NCBI RefSeq assembly: GCF_001613305.1
Contig: NZ_BDCC01000005.1
Coordinates: 310,001 to 374,000 of the forward strand
DNA from: Nocardia vaccinii NBRC 15922
GTDB lineage: Bacteria > Actinomycetota > Actinomycetes > Mycobacteriales > Mycobacteriaceae
DNA length: 64,000 nt
Direction: 5' to 3'
This document shows, piece after piece, positions 1 to 13,473 of the stretch. The first letter of the stretch is position 1. Every line of letters starts with the position of its first letter. The notes under the pieces were generated by a model. It had not been told where the DNA came from. It ran no database searches and saw only the letters and a list, made by a program, of their open reading frames with translations. A program made the translations under genes and the position numbers.

Positions 1-1379
1 GGGACGGTGCCGACGATGGGGAGTTCCAGGCCGCCGGATTTCGGAGCGGGGGCGACCGCGTCCCGGGGTAGCGGGGCGGGGAGGTTCGAGGGTTGAGACA
101 TGGTGTCCTCCTGGGAGTTCGGCGTCGGGCCGGCCGGAAGTTCCGCCAGTGCTTCGAATTCGGCGACCGCGCGGCGCTGTGGCGCGGTGACGCCGATTTC
201 CATCGCACCGATCGAGGCGATGACGCGGCGACGCTGGTTTTCGCGATCGATGACGGTGTCGGCGTGGACGGCCAGGCGTGCGCTCGCCAATTCCTGTTCG
301 GCGCGCAGCTTTTCGGTCTCGGTGCGGACCTCGGCGCGTTTGACGGCGATGGCGGCCTCGGCGTCCTGCTCGGCGCGATCGGCAACGGCCCGTGCCGAAA
401 GGCGGCGGTCCAAGGCTGTCTCCCCGCGCCACCAGCGTGACAGCAGCGGCAGTAGGGCCAGGGCCAGGGCGATCACGAGTGTCGCCAGGCGCAGCAGGAA
501 TGCGCCCGCATGTCCGAAGGTATAGCCGTTCAACGCGATCCAGCGGGCGCCGAGTCCGCGATCGCCGGTCCGCAGGGCGGCCGCGCGAGCCTGATCCAGT
601 GCCTGCTGCCGCTGGGTGACGCGATCCTGGGTGGGCTGCACCTGGGACTGCGCGGTGGCCAGACGGGCGCGGGCGTCGTCGAGCATGCTGTTGTCGGTGC
701 GGGTCTCCGGACCCTGGCCGGGAACCCCGGTGATCTCGTTCTGCGGACATTCCGGGGTCGGGTTGTACTCGCAGCGGGCGACGATCAGCGCCCGCTGGAT
801 ATCGGATTGCGCGCCGGTGATCGTGCGGGTCAGTGCGTCGCGGTCGGATTTCGCCTGATCCAGGGCATTACGAGCGGTGACGACCGAGGTCGCGGATTCC
901 GCGTCGCGCCCGGCGTTCTCGTCCAGGCGGTGATCGATCGTTCCGCCGAGCAGGACGGTGCTCGCGAGTTCGGCGACGACCACGCCCGCCAGGGCGGCCA
1001 CCGCGACGCGCCCGATCAGCTCGCCGCCGAAGCGAATTCGCGAACCGTCGCGTCCGGGCAGCGGTGCGGTCGCCAACACGCGCGAAATGGTTCCGATCAG
1101 CAGCACCGCGAGCACCGCCACGATGATCACGACGATCCCCGCCCAATCGGCCGCCGCCGCCAGTGCGACGACCGTGCCCGATATCACCGCGAACAGCAGC
1201 ACCAGGGCGCCGGTCACGGCGTACCCCGACCGTTCATGGTGCTCGGGCATCCTGGCGCCCGCGCCACCCAGCCACGCCAGCAGGTCGGCGGTCCGAACTC
1301 CGGAGGACGCGTCCTTGCCCGACCGGACCGGGTTGGTCGGGCCGTGATCCATCGGGTCCGAGATGTGGGGGGTGGTCAT
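1..1379 (-). CDS. DUF4407 family membrane protein (3' end beyond window)
   Basis: The reading frame begins at ATG 1379 and runs off the left window edge, so about 459 N-terminal codons are visible and the C-terminus is missing. Hydrophobic segments lie near residues 52-74, 78-100, 120-143 and 300-320. A long charged Ala/Gln/Arg-rich stretch between the third and fourth segments (about residues 160-280) is probably coiled coil, and another follows the last segment. This arrangement matches DUF4407 proteins of Nocardia and relatives, whose biochemical function is unknown. The visible tail is Pro-rich. It is transcribed divergently from the chorismate mutase. Family call is from recollection of the pattern. 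Confidence 0.8.
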   Translation of the reverse strand, partial: MTTPHISDPMDHGPTNPVRSGKDASSGVRTADLLAWLGGAGARMPEHHERSGYAVTGALVLLFAVISGTVVALAAAADWAGIVVIIVAVLAVLLIGTISRVLATAPLPGRDGSRIRFGGELIGRVAVAALAGVVVAELASTVLLGGTIDHRLDENAGRDAESATSVVTARNALDQAKSDRDALTRTITGAQSDIQRALIVARCEYNPTPECPQNEITGVPGQGPETRTDNSMLDDARARLATAQSQVQPTQDRVTQRQQALDQARAAALRTGDRGLGARWIALNGYTFGHAGAFLLRLATLVIALALALLPLLSRWWRGETALDRRLSARAVADRAEQDAEAAIAVKRAEVRTETEKLRAEQELASARLAVHADTVIDRENQRRRVIASIGAMEIGVTAPQRRAVAEFEALAELPAGPTPNSQEDTMSQPSNLPAPLPRDAVAPAPKSGGLELPIVGTV

Positions 1380-1730
1380 GGATTTCACATCCTCTGCATC
1401 CCAGGCGGTTTCGCATCCGGCGACGTCGTCGACATTCGTGATCGCCGCAGGTGAACGGCGGCGAGACGGTCGGGGTGGGCGGATTCGACCGCACGAATCG
1501 GCTCCAGCGTGACAGGCCGACACCGCTCGCGCCGAGTCCCGTCCGCAGGTTGTGGTCAGCCTCACAGCGATGCGCGGGCCGGACGTGAATCGTCGGCGCG
1601 GAAACGAAAATTCGGGTCGGAAATCCGATATTCGCTCGTTACCGTGGTGAGGTGGCGCTCGTCTTCGCAGCGGCGAGACGGGTGGCACGCGTTCGCATCT
1701 CCGCACAACAGCCCGTCAGGAGTGTCTCCA
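1380..1730. other. Divergent intergenic region
   Basis: 351 bases between two divergent genes. I find no convincing gene here. Open frames that extend upstream of the chorismate mutase start have no family resemblance. TTACCGT near 1640 resembles an actinobacterial -10 for the rightward gene. Confidence 0.5.
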
Positions 1731-2348
1731 GTGCGTACGTCCGTGTTGATGGTGGCGGCCGCGGTCGCGATCGGGGTGATGTCGGTTGAGGTGGTGCCCA
1801 TGACGATCGACCCGGCGGTTTCGGCCGCCCGCGCGCAGGCCCCCGCCGATGCCGCCCCGGTGAGCTCAGATCCGCTGATCGCGCTGTTGCTCGAGCGTCT
1901 GAACACCGCCGATGCTGTGATCGCGGCCAAATGGGTGGGTGCGCACGGCCAGCATCCGGTGATCGACGATCCGGTTCGCGAACAGGTGGTCTACGACTCG
2001 ATGAGCCGGGCGGGAGCCGCGCTCGGACTGCCGGAGAGCTGGGTTCGGCAGGTCTTCGCCGGGCAGATCGAGGCCAACAAGATGGTGCAGCGCGGACTGC
2101 TCGCGCGCTGGCGGCTGGATCCGGGTTCGGCGCCGCGGACCTCGCCGGATCTGACCGCGGTCCGGCCGACCATCGATCGGGTGAACGGGGAGATCCTGCG
2201 GCAGCTCGCCCAACGGCGGGCCGAACTGCGCGGGCCGACCTGCGCGGAACGGTTGTCGACCGGGGTGTTCGGCGTATTCACCAGTGGCCGGTCCGACGCA
2301 CTGCACCAGATGGCGTTGGTACGCGCGGCCGCCGCGGTATGCGGATGA
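1731..2348 (+). CDS. Secreted chorismate mutase, AroQ gamma class
   Basis: Converts chorismate to prephenate, here predicted outside the cytoplasm. The 205-residue product has a signal peptide ending near AARAQA (about residue 37), then an all-helical AroQ domain. Residues matching the M. tuberculosis secreted enzyme (Rv1885c) can be seen: R56 and K67 in RLNTADAVIAAKW, R83 in DPVREQ, and the GQIEAN helix (E114). Cys171 and Cys204 correspond to the disulfide of that enzyme. The GTG start at 1731 was chosen because AGGAG sits 8 bases upstream and the signal peptide begins there; the frame itself opens further upstream. Role outside the cell is unresolved for the family. Confidence 0.9.
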   Translation: MRTSVLMVAAAVAIGVMSVEVVPMTIDPAVSAARAQAPADAAPVSSDPLIALLLERLNTADAVIAAKWVGAHGQHPVIDDPVREQVVYDSMSRAGAALGLPESWVRQVFAGQIEANKMVQRGLLARWRLDPGSAPRTSPDLTAVRPTIDRVNGEILRQLAQRRAELRGPTCAERLSTGVFGVFTSGRSDALHQMALVRAAAAVCG

Positions 2349-2417
2349 CCCATGCGCTGTGACATACCCAACACAACCAGTTTGCTGAGGGTGTGCCAAA
2401 ATGTGAGATTGCTAATG

Positions 2418-2431
2418 AGACCGTACGGTCT
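2418..2431. promoter_or_regulatory. 14-bp perfect palindrome AGACCGTACGGTCT
   Basis: A perfect inverted repeat in a lower-GC stretch after the chorismate mutase stop. Its size and symmetry fit an operator for a dimeric repressor such as a TetR protein. No regulator gene adjoins it, so the assignment is inference. Confidence 0.35.
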
Positions 2432-2685
2432 GAACATTGCAATGGCTCGTAGTCTTCGTGTCCGTGGGGTCTCCGCCGTGTGTCCGGAAAGTTAGCCGCA
2501 CAACAGTCGGTTTGTCCGGACGCGGGCTTGGGAATTCTCTATCGATGCAGGTTAGAGGGCATCTAGCAGCCTACGTGCAGGATGCGCGGGCGCGAACCGG
2601 ACGCAACGGGCAACAGTGGCATACGCGACTGAGCGATCACCGATCTCTGCTTTACACTGGTGAGCGCGTAGTTAGTGGAGGACCG

Positions 2686-2703
2686 ATGGAGAAGCCCAGG
2701 TAG
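2686..2703 (+). CDS. Five-codon leader ORF (MEKPR) upstream of gltB
   Basis: ATG GAG AAG CCC AGG TAG is preceded by GGAGG four bases upstream, a stronger ribosome binding site than that of most genes in this window. It lies just after a possible TACACT -10 and 363 bases before gltB. The peptide is too short for homology. It could be a translated uORF that senses ribosome behaviour, or chance. Only the sequence pattern supports it. Confidence 0.35.
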   Translation: MEKPR

Positions 2704-3066
2704 ACGCTGTTCTTAGGGAACCTGAGTTGGTTGGGCGCAGGTCCTGACTTATCGTTTGCTCTTACGCCGGGTACGAAATGCCCGGCTGACTCGCCCGATT
2801 CGCCTCGAGTGCCGAGGGTCGCGGAGACCCTCGGGCTCGCACAGCCGGACCGAACGGGCGACGCGGGCACGGCGGGTGGAACACGGAAGGGCTCCGCAAC
2901 CGCCGAGCACCCGACTACGAACCGGAGCGGGTGGACAACTGGAGAGTTGACTGCACGAGACGACCATCAGCGTCGCTGGTCTGACGAACCCTCCGGGGCG
3001 CAGTCTAGACGGAGGCGTTCGACGAAGGCCATATTTCTTCGAAGGCCTGATTTTGAAGGCAGAGGC

Positions 3067-7803
<4,737 letters not shown>

Positions 7804-7994
7804 GGCGGCTGGGTCCGAGTTGATGTCGACGCCGCGCTGTGACTATTCAAGGCCGCGCGTGGGTAAGGCGGCTGGGTCCGAAATGATGTCGACGCCGCGC
7901 TGTGACTGCTCGACGCCGCGCGTGGCTGGAACTGTGGTGCGACGCACCGGAATTGATAGGTGCGCCGGGCCGGCGCTGACGTGTGGAGTCGAGA

Positions 7995-9479
7995 ATGGGT
8001 GACGCACAAGGCTTCCTGAAGCACACCAAACGTGAGCTTCCCGAGCGGCGGCCGGTGCCGTTGCGGCTGATGGACTGGAAAGAGGTCTACGAGGAGGGTT
8101 TCTCGCACGAAACTCTGCGGACCCAGGCCAGCCGTTGTATGGATTGCGGAATTCCGTTCTGCCACAACGGTTGTCCGCTCGGGAACCTGATTCCCGAGTG
8201 GAACGATCTGGTCTACAAGGGCCAGTGGCGCGAGGGTATCGACCGCCTGCACGCGACCAACAACTTCCCGGAGTTCACCGGGCGGCTGTGCCCGGCGCCG
8301 TGCGAAGCGTCCTGTGTGCTGGGCATCAACCAGGATGCGGTGACCATCAAGCAGGTCGAGGTCGAGCTCATCGAGAACGCTTTCGACGAGGGTTGGGTGA
8401 CCCCGGTCTATCCGACCCGGTTGACCGGTAAGAAGGTCGCCGTGGTGGGTTCGGGTCCGGCCGGACTGGCCGCAGCCCAGCAGCTGACCCGGGCCGGTCA
8501 CACCGTGACGGTGTTCGAGCGCGACGACCGGATCGGCGGTCTGATGCGTTACGGCATTCCGGAATTCAAGATGGAGAAGCGTTTCATCGATCGTCGTCTG
8601 GCGCAGATGGAGGCCGAGGGCACCATCTTCCGACCGGGCGTGAACGTGGGCGTGGACATCACCGCCGAACAGCTGCGCGAGCAGTTCCACGCGGTGGTGC
8701 TGGCCGGTGGTTCCACCATCGCGCGCGATCTGCCGGTGCCCGGCCGGGATCTGGACGGGATCCATCAGGCGATGGAATTCCTGCCGCTGTCCAACCGGGT
8801 GCAGCTCGGCGATCCGATCACCGACGAGGACGGTCTGCCGCCGATCCACGCCAAGGACAAGAAGGTCGTCATCATCGGCGGCGGCGACACCGGCGCGGAC
8901 TGCCTGGGCACCTCGCACCGTCAGGGTGCGGTGAGCGTGCATCAGTTCGAGATCATGCCGCGTCCGCCGGAGGAGCGCGCCTCGTCCACTCCGTGGCCGA
9001 CCTACCCGCTGATGTACCGGGTCTCCTCGGCGCACGAAGAGGGCGGCGAGCGGGTCTACTCGGTCAACACCGAGCGGTTCGTGGGACGTGAAAACGAGCA
9101 GGGGCAGCAGGTCGTCGCAGGCCTGCAGGCGCACGAGGTGCAGATGGTGAACGGGCGTTTCGAGAAGATCGAGGGCACCGATTTCACGCTCGAGGCCGAT
9201 CTGGTGCTGCTGGCAATGGGTTTCACCGGTCCGCAGAAGCCCGGTCTGCTCGAGGATCTGGGTGTCGGCTACGACCAGCGCGGGAACGTCAAGCGGGACA
9301 AGAGTTTCCAGACCACGGTCCCCGGTGTGTTCGTCGCGGGCGATATGGGCCGGGGTCAGTCGTTGATCGTGTGGGCCATCGCCGAAGGACGTTCGGCCGC
9401 CGCCGCGGTGGACACCTTCCTCGAGGGTGAATCGGCGTTGCCCACGCCGATCGTGCCGACCACCGTCGCGCAGCGCTGA
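7995..9479 (+). CDS. gltD: Glutamate synthase (NADPH), small subunit
   Basis: The FAD/NADPH subunit that passes electrons through Fe-S clusters to GltB. The 494-residue product has the N-terminal cysteine clusters CMDCGIPFCHNGC and CPAPCEASC for 4Fe-4S binding, a first dinucleotide fold with VVGSGPAGLAAA (about residue 150), a second with IIGGGDTGADC (about 295), and a C-terminal FVAGDMGRGQSL FAD motif. ATG 7995 starts the usual MGDAQGFLK N-terminus; an in-frame GTG 12 bases upstream is less likely. It is separated from gltB by duplicated gltB sequence and is followed by a strong terminator. Confidence 0.97.
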   Translation: MGDAQGFLKHTKRELPERRPVPLRLMDWKEVYEEGFSHETLRTQASRCMDCGIPFCHNGCPLGNLIPEWNDLVYKGQWREGIDRLHATNNFPEFTGRLCPAPCEASCVLGINQDAVTIKQVEVELIENAFDEGWVTPVYPTRLTGKKVAVVGSGPAGLAAAQQLTRAGHTVTVFERDDRIGGLMRYGIPEFKMEKRFIDRRLAQMEAEGTIFRPGVNVGVDITAEQLREQFHAVVLAGGSTIARDLPVPGRDLDGIHQAMEFLPLSNRVQLGDPITDEDGLPPIHAKDKKVVIIGGGDTGADCLGTSHRQGAVSVHQFEIMPRPPEERASSTPWPTYPLMYRVSSAHEEGGERVYSVNTERFVGRENEQGQQVVAGLQAHEVQMVNGRFEKIEGTDFTLEADLVLLAMGFTGPQKPGLLEDLGVGYDQRGNVKRDKSFQTTVPGVFVAGDMGRGQSLIVWAIAEGRSAAAAVDTFLEGESALPTPIVPTTVAQR

Positions 9480-9794
9480 TCGGTCCGGACGTACAGCTCG
9501 AGAGCAGAGCGCCCGCGAACATTGTTGTTCGCGGGCGCTTTTCGTCTTTCGCCCGAATTTCCGGCCGATCCGGAACTGAAGCCGGACGTGTATGGGACGT
9601 CGAATGGCACTGGCGCGCCCGTCCATCTATTCTTGACCACGGTGCGGTGTCGACGGGCAAACGTTCTGATATCGGACTCGCGAGAGTTCGGTAGTTTGTT
9701 CGCCCACGGTTAACCAAACTGCAATCCGGCTACCACACCATTGTCTGGAAAAACTTGGGATGCCCAGTCCTGGGCAGGCTGAAACTGGAGCGGT
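9480..9794. other. Intergenic region between gltD and cutinase
   Basis: 315 bases. The first part holds the gltD terminator (9509-9542). The rest is lower in GC and presumably carries the cutinase promoter, but no clear -10/-35 pair stands out. No gene was seen. Confidence 0.5.
9509..9542 (+). terminator. Intrinsic terminator after gltD
   Basis: A 13-bp perfect stem, GCGCCCGCGAACA paired with TGTTCGCGGGCGC around a TTGT loop, is followed at once by TTTT. Confidence 0.9.
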
Positions 9795-10706
9795 ATGCGG
9801 TTGAAAAGGGTTGCTGCGGCTGCGGCCGCGGTTGCGTTGTCGGGATTGTCGGGTGTGATCTTCGGAAGTGGTTCCGCGACAGCGGCTCCCGCGTGCCCGA
9901 ACCTATACGTCGTGGCGATTCCCGGTACCTGGGAGACCGGTCCGGACAAGGCCGAGCACATGCGCGGCCCCGGCATGCTCGCTGGTGTCACCCGCAATAT
10001 GCCCAGCGGCACGCGGGTCGACTACGTCAGCTACGCCGCCACCGCCTTCCCGTGGGAGGGTGACGTCTACGGTAAGTCGAAAGCCCAGGCGGTCAACAAC
10101 GCTCGCGGCATGATCAAGGCGATGGCCGCGCGATGTGCGGCGACCAAGATCGCGATCATCGGTTACAGCCAGGGCGCGGACGCGGCCGGTGACGTGGCCG
10201 CCGAGATCGGCACCGGCATCGGGGTCGTGCCGCCGAGCCGCATCGCGGGCGTCGGCTTGATCTCCGACCCGCGTCGCTCGCCCACCGATGTCCAGGTCGG
10301 CCCGCGTGCCGGCGGCGCCGGTGCGAGTGGTCCCCGCCCGGGTGGTTTCGGTTTCGTCAGCGACCGGGTGCGCACCATCTGCGATCCGCAGGATCTGTAC
10401 TGCTCCACCAAAGCAGACGACTTCGTCACTCGTTTCGCGGGTTTCCTGGCCGAGACCTCGGATCCGAACCCGGCGAGCATGTGGCGCTACCAGCTCGAGG
10501 CCGGTTCCATCGTGGGCGATCTGATGTCCGCCGGCGGTATCGGAACGTTGGGGACCCAACTGAGCGAGGGCGCGAACAAGAAGCGCGTCCAGCAGTTGGA
10601 GAAGTTCTACGGATCCGGTGCGCACACCTCGTACGGCAGCTATTCCGTCGGCGGCGGTCAGACCGCAGTGTCCTGGATGCACGGCTGGATCGCCGGAATG
10701 GCCTAG
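9795..10706 (+). CDS. Secreted cutinase-family serine esterase
   Basis: Predicted secreted carboxylic-ester hydrolase of the cutinase/CULP family, which in Mycobacteriales act on lipids and esters outside the cell. The product is 303 residues with an Ala-rich signal peptide ending near SATAAPA (about residue 31). The nucleophile elbow GYSQGA places the catalytic Ser at 125. The family Asp is probably in the ICDPQDLYC stretch, which also supplies disulfide cysteines, and the His in GAHTSYGSY. Length and Cys pattern fit the family. A bidirectional terminator lies downstream. Substrate cannot be told from sequence. Confidence 0.92.
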   Translation: MRLKRVAAAAAAVALSGLSGVIFGSGSATAAPACPNLYVVAIPGTWETGPDKAEHMRGPGMLAGVTRNMPSGTRVDYVSYAATAFPWEGDVYGKSKAQAVNNARGMIKAMAARCAATKIAIIGYSQGADAAGDVAAEIGTGIGVVPPSRIAGVGLISDPRRSPTDVQVGPRAGGAGASGPRPGGFGFVSDRVRTICDPQDLYCSTKADDFVTRFAGFLAETSDPNPASMWRYQLEAGSIVGDLMSAGGIGTLGTQLSEGANKKRVQQLEKFYGSGAHTSYGSYSVGGGQTAVSWMHGWIAGMA

Positions 10707-10732
10707 CGGCACCGGCGAGTTCGATTCTTCGA

Positions 10733-10766
10733 CGAGGGCCACTTCCCGTAGCGGAAGTGGCCCTCG
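10733..10766. terminator. Bidirectional terminator hairpin
   Basis: A 14-bp perfect stem (CGAGGGCCACTTCC / GGAAGTGGCCCTCG) with a CGTAGC loop sits between the rightward cutinase and a leftward small gene. Arms share CGAGGGCCAC with the hairpin at 11254-11287. Confidence 0.75.
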
Positions 10767-10782
10767 CCGTGTCCGGGGACGA

Positions 10783-11049
10783 TCAGCCCGCGGAGCCGGT
10801 CGACGGGAGGAACTGCTGCGGACCCTGCGGGAACTGGGGGAACTGCGGTCCCTGCGGCCGGGGACCGTCATGGCGGTGGTCGTCGTCACCGGGACCACGA
10901 TGGTCCGGGCCCTGGTTGTGCCAGTCGACGGCGCTCGCGCTCGGTGTGGCGGCGAAGGCGGGGACGGCCACGGCCGCCACGGGAACCACGGCCAGGGCGC
11001 CGGCGAGGGCAACACGGCTCACGATGCGACGGGTGCGGGTTGTCTTCAC
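10783..11049 (-). CDS. Small secreted His/Pro-rich protein
   Basis: An 88-residue protein with a basic N-terminus, a hydrophobic core and an AFAA-type signal peptidase site (about residue 33). The short mature part is rich in His, Asp, Pro and Gln (for example DDDHRHDGP). The GTG start at 11049 follows GAAAGGCAG. It is a paralogue of the next leftward gene at 11328-11624: the N-termini, ribosome binding sites and downstream hairpins match, while the mature parts differ in sequence but share His/Asp/Pro bias and end in Ser-Gly-Ser-Ala-Gly or Thr-Gly-Ser-Ala-Gly. No domain recognised; a metal-binding role is only a guess from composition. Confidence 0.7.
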   Translation of the reverse strand: MKTTRTRRIVSRVALAGALAVVPVAAVAVPAFAATPSASAVDWHNQGPDHRGPGDDDHRHDGPRPQGPQFPQFPQGPQQFLPSTGSAG

Positions 11050-11253
11050 GAAGACTGCCTTTCGGTAGATTTCCGGCCACCTTCGCGGTGGCCATGCAGT
11101 CCATCGAAACGTCCGTCACTGGGTGCGTGGTATGTCCCAGCTGGCAATCGGCTGGGATTGCGGGCGATTGCGGTTCATCTGCCGGAAACGCGCCGCACCG
11201 GGGAGCGAATCGAATTGTTCCATGCCCCTGGTGAACTCGCATCCGGGCAGGCG

Positions 11254-11287
11254 ACGAGGGCCACCCCCGCGCGGGAGTGGCCCTCGT
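11254..11287 (-). terminator. Terminator hairpin downstream of second His-rich gene
   Basis: Arms ACGAGGGCCAC and GTGGCCCTCGT flank a CCCCGC/GCGGGA inner helix with one mismatch. It is a near copy of the hairpin at 10733-10766. Confidence 0.7.
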
Positions 11288-11327
11288 TCACCCGGTGGCC
11301 GTGTCGTCGGCGGTCACCGAGGGAGTG

Positions 11328-11624
11328 TCAGCCGGCCGAGCCGGAGGGCGGCGCCCACGGGCCTTGGTTCCAGCCGTGGTTCCAACCCGGGAAGCCGGGA
11401 AGCCGGTGATCCCGGTCGTGGTGGTCCCAGTCGTTATCCCAGGGCCCGTGATTCCCGTCGTGGTCCCAGTCGTGGTGCCGATCGACCTGGATGGCCGAAG
11501 GGGATGTGGTGTCGGCCAGGGCCGGGCCGGCCATCGCCGCGAGCGGAACCGCGGCCAGGGCGCCTGCGACGGCGACGCGGGCCACCAGTCGCCGGGAACG
11601 TGTCGACTTCCTCGTGGAGAGCAA
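11328..11624 (-). CDS. Small secreted His/Asp/Trp-rich protein
   Basis: About 98 residues. The N-terminus STRKSTRSRRLVARVAV and the following hydrophobic core form a signal peptide ending near GPALA. The mature part is built from Asp, His, Trp, Asn, Gly and Pro (for example HHDWDHDGNHG). Start chosen at TTG 11624 because GAGAAAGGCAG lies just upstream exactly as in the paralogue at 10783-11049; the frame also contains ATG at 11657. No known domain. The dense His/Asp content could bind divalent metal, but nothing else supports that. Confidence 0.65.
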   Translation of the reverse strand: MLSTRKSTRSRRLVARVAVAGALAAVPLAAMAGPALADTTSPSAIQVDRHHDWDHDGNHGPWDNDWDHHDRDHRLPGFPGWNHGWNQGPWAPPSGSAG

Positions 11625-12066
11625 CGAACTGCCTTTCTCTAAAGAACATGACCGCACATCACGTGCGGTTCACGGTGTCCCATCGAACGATCGATCATTG
11701 AGACGAGCATCCGATAAACCTCATAATCGGCTGAGAATTTCACACCGACTGTTCGGCCGCCATGGTACGGGCATAATCCGCACACCGAGCGCGCCAGGAG
11801 ACAATGGCGCAAATGTGACGTTCGATGTGCGCGTGGGGAATTGGCGCGATCGCAGAATAGTCGATGGGGCGCGCGGCCGCATGTCGGCGAGTGATCATGT
11901 ACGGCGTGCGCGGCGCATCGTGCACCACGATCTCGTTCGTGCCCTGAATTCGATTCGAGCTCGATTGTGTGCCAAAGGTTTTCGTCTCTCGGCTGCTTTG
12001 CGCTCATCCGGGCGCTGCACTACGCTCGGCAGTCGAGCTGTCCACCGTTAGGGGATTCCCGGACCC
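11625..12066. other. Intergenic region without a recognisable gene
   Basis: 442 bases upstream of two divergent genes. Base composition is more AT-rich than in the coding regions nearby. Open frames here are short and resemble nothing. It presumably holds both promoters; I cannot place them. Confidence 0.5.
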
Positions 12067-12720
12067 ATGACCGACTCCGCGTCACCATCGACGTCTCAAT
12101 GGGTTGTCCAATCAGTGCCGCCCGAGTGGCAGCCGCCGCAGGGGCTGATCGATGCCGCGGCCGTGAATTCCGGTGGGTCGGTGATCGACATCGATCCGGC
12201 CTGGGTCGACGACCCCAACGGATTCGTGCCGCCCGGGGCGGTGCGCGGCTTGTTCCCGGTGGACGAGCAGGGCCGTCTCATCCGGGAATATCACCGCAAT
12301 ACCGCGCACACACCGCCGCGGGACGACTTCCGCAATCTGTACGTGGACAACGAGGTTCCGTTGCTGGTGCTCGGCGACGATCCGGAGGCCGCCGTCCGCA
12401 CGTACCTGACGAATACGCTGACCTCGCAGGTCGAGGGGACCGAGGTGGACTGGATCTGGGTTGCGGACGCACCGGGCCACCAGGTCGCCGGGAAGCCGAT
12501 CGAGAACGATCAGGTCGCCGTCACCCGGGTCGCGCTGGGTATTCCGTTCGCCATGTCGGTGCGGGCCCCCGGACGCGACCGGGAGATGCTCGCGGGGACG
12601 TTCACCATCATCTGGGCCGGTCTGGACGAACCCGAGCGTCGCATGCGGCTGTGGCTGGATCTCGGGGAGCCCCTGGAATGGGCGGTGGAACAATTCCCGA
12701 CCCGCATGCACGAGGTGTAG
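12067..12720 (+). CDS. Conserved hypothetical protein, tentatively type VII secretion-associated family
   Basis: A soluble 217-residue protein with no signal peptide or membrane segment. The middle part, IDPAWVDDPNGFVPPGAVRG followed by a DEQG..IREYHRNTAH stretch, resembles the motif order of actinobacterial proteins labelled type VII secretion system-associated (aspartate-proline-Trp, a VPP-x-A-V-x-G turn, then Asn-x-x-Tyr-like segment), but the match is loose and I would not rely on it. The ATG start is preceded by GGGGATTCCCGGACCC. It converges with the histidine phosphatase gene nine bases away. No partner gene here suggests a role. Confidence 0.7.
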   Translation: MTDSASPSTSQWVVQSVPPEWQPPQGLIDAAAVNSGGSVIDIDPAWVDDPNGFVPPGAVRGLFPVDEQGRLIREYHRNTAHTPPRDDFRNLYVDNEVPLLVLGDDPEAAVRTYLTNTLTSQVEGTEVDWIWVADAPGHQVAGKPIENDQVAVTRVALGIPFAMSVRAPGRDREMLAGTFTIIWAGLDEPERRMRLWLDLGEPLEWAVEQFPTRMHEV

Positions 12721-12729
12721 CGGGCGAAT

Positions 12730-13425
12730 TCAGCGGCCGGGCAGATTCCGCGGCAGCAGATCCCAGACGTGGCCGTTCTCGTTGATCGTGGCCACCGTGC
12801 GATTCCCGGTGCGGGAGTAGAGGATGCGCGTGATCGAACAATAGTCGATCGGAAAGGTCAGCGGACGCTCCAGACCCAGGATCCGTTGCGTCAGCACATT
12901 GATCACCCCGCCGTGCGCGAACGCCACCACGGTATCGGCATGATCGGCCGCCGCGACGATCGCATCGATCGCCGCGGAAACCCGGGCGAAGAATGCGGCG
13001 CCATCGATCTGCTCGGGCAGATATCCCGCCTTGATCCGCCGATACACCGCGGCGAATTCCGCCTGCGCGGAATCGGATTCGCCTGAACCACCGGAGCCCT
13101 CGGCGGCCTTGCGAGCGTCCTCGATCGGCAGGTAGACCGGCAGGTCCCGGTCGTATTCGGCGAGCCCGTCGAAAATCTCCACCGGCAGACCGAATTTCGC
13201 CGCACTCGCCGCCGCCGTCGACCGGGCCCGGCGCTGCGGACTCGACACGATGCGCGCGATGCGGTGACCGCCGCCCTCGAGCCGGGCCAGCGCGCCGGGC
13301 ACCCGCGCGGCCTGATCGAGACCGATATCGGTCAGATCCGGATCGGCGGGACCGTCGACGGCGACCAGACGGTCCGGTTGGGCGTGACGTACGAGTACCA
13401 GCTGCACGTCATTACTGTGCCGCAT
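12730..13425 (-). CDS. Histidine phosphatase superfamily protein
   Basis: A 231-residue member of the phosphoglycerate-mutase-like histidine phosphatase family. The catalytic motif VLVRHAQ is at residues 10-16 (variant RHA in place of RHG), with a second Arg in SSPQRRARSTA and the C-terminal catalytic His in VVAFAHGGVINV. It lies 48 bases downstream of lysX on the same strand and may be cotranscribed. Such proteins dephosphorylate small molecules or proteins; the substrate is not evident. Confidence 0.85.
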   Translation of the reverse strand: MRHSNDVQLVLVRHAQPDRLVAVDGPADPDLTDIGLDQAARVPGALARLEGGGHRIARIVSSPQRRARSTAAASAAKFGLPVEIFDGLAEYDRDLPVYLPIEDARKAAEGSGGSGESDSAQAEFAAVYRRIKAGYLPEQIDGAAFFARVSAAIDAIVAAADHADTVVAFAHGGVINVLTQRILGLERPLTFPIDYCSITRILYSRTGNRTVATINENGHVWDLLPRNLPGR

Positions 13426-13473
13426 GGGCGCGCACCGCCGTCATCCCGGCATCCCGCGACGGCGGCACGCAGC

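Larger units (their letters stand above)
2349..3066 (+). other. Long structured 5' leader of gltB
   Basis: 718 bases separate the chorismate mutase stop from the GltB start. It contains a 14-bp palindrome (2418-2431), a possible -10 TACACT (2653-2658), a five-codon ORF with a strong ribosome binding site (2686-2703), a GCCGGG/CCCGGC hairpin (2766-2786), and a longer hairpin whose arms are around 2806-2820 and 2826-2839 with one internal mismatch. No T-tract follows the hairpins, so a classical terminator is not evident. The GltB frame stays open through part of this leader, but that part has no GltB homology. Confidence 0.55.

Noticed and set aside
2437..2703. 88-codon open frame in the gltB leader
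   Set aside because: No family resemblance, no ribosome binding site, and composition unlike nearby coding DNA.
10783..10815. LPSTG at the C-terminus of the His-rich protein, resembling a sortase motif
   Set aside because: No hydrophobic segment or basic tail follows; the protein ends four residues later. The paralogue lacks the motif.
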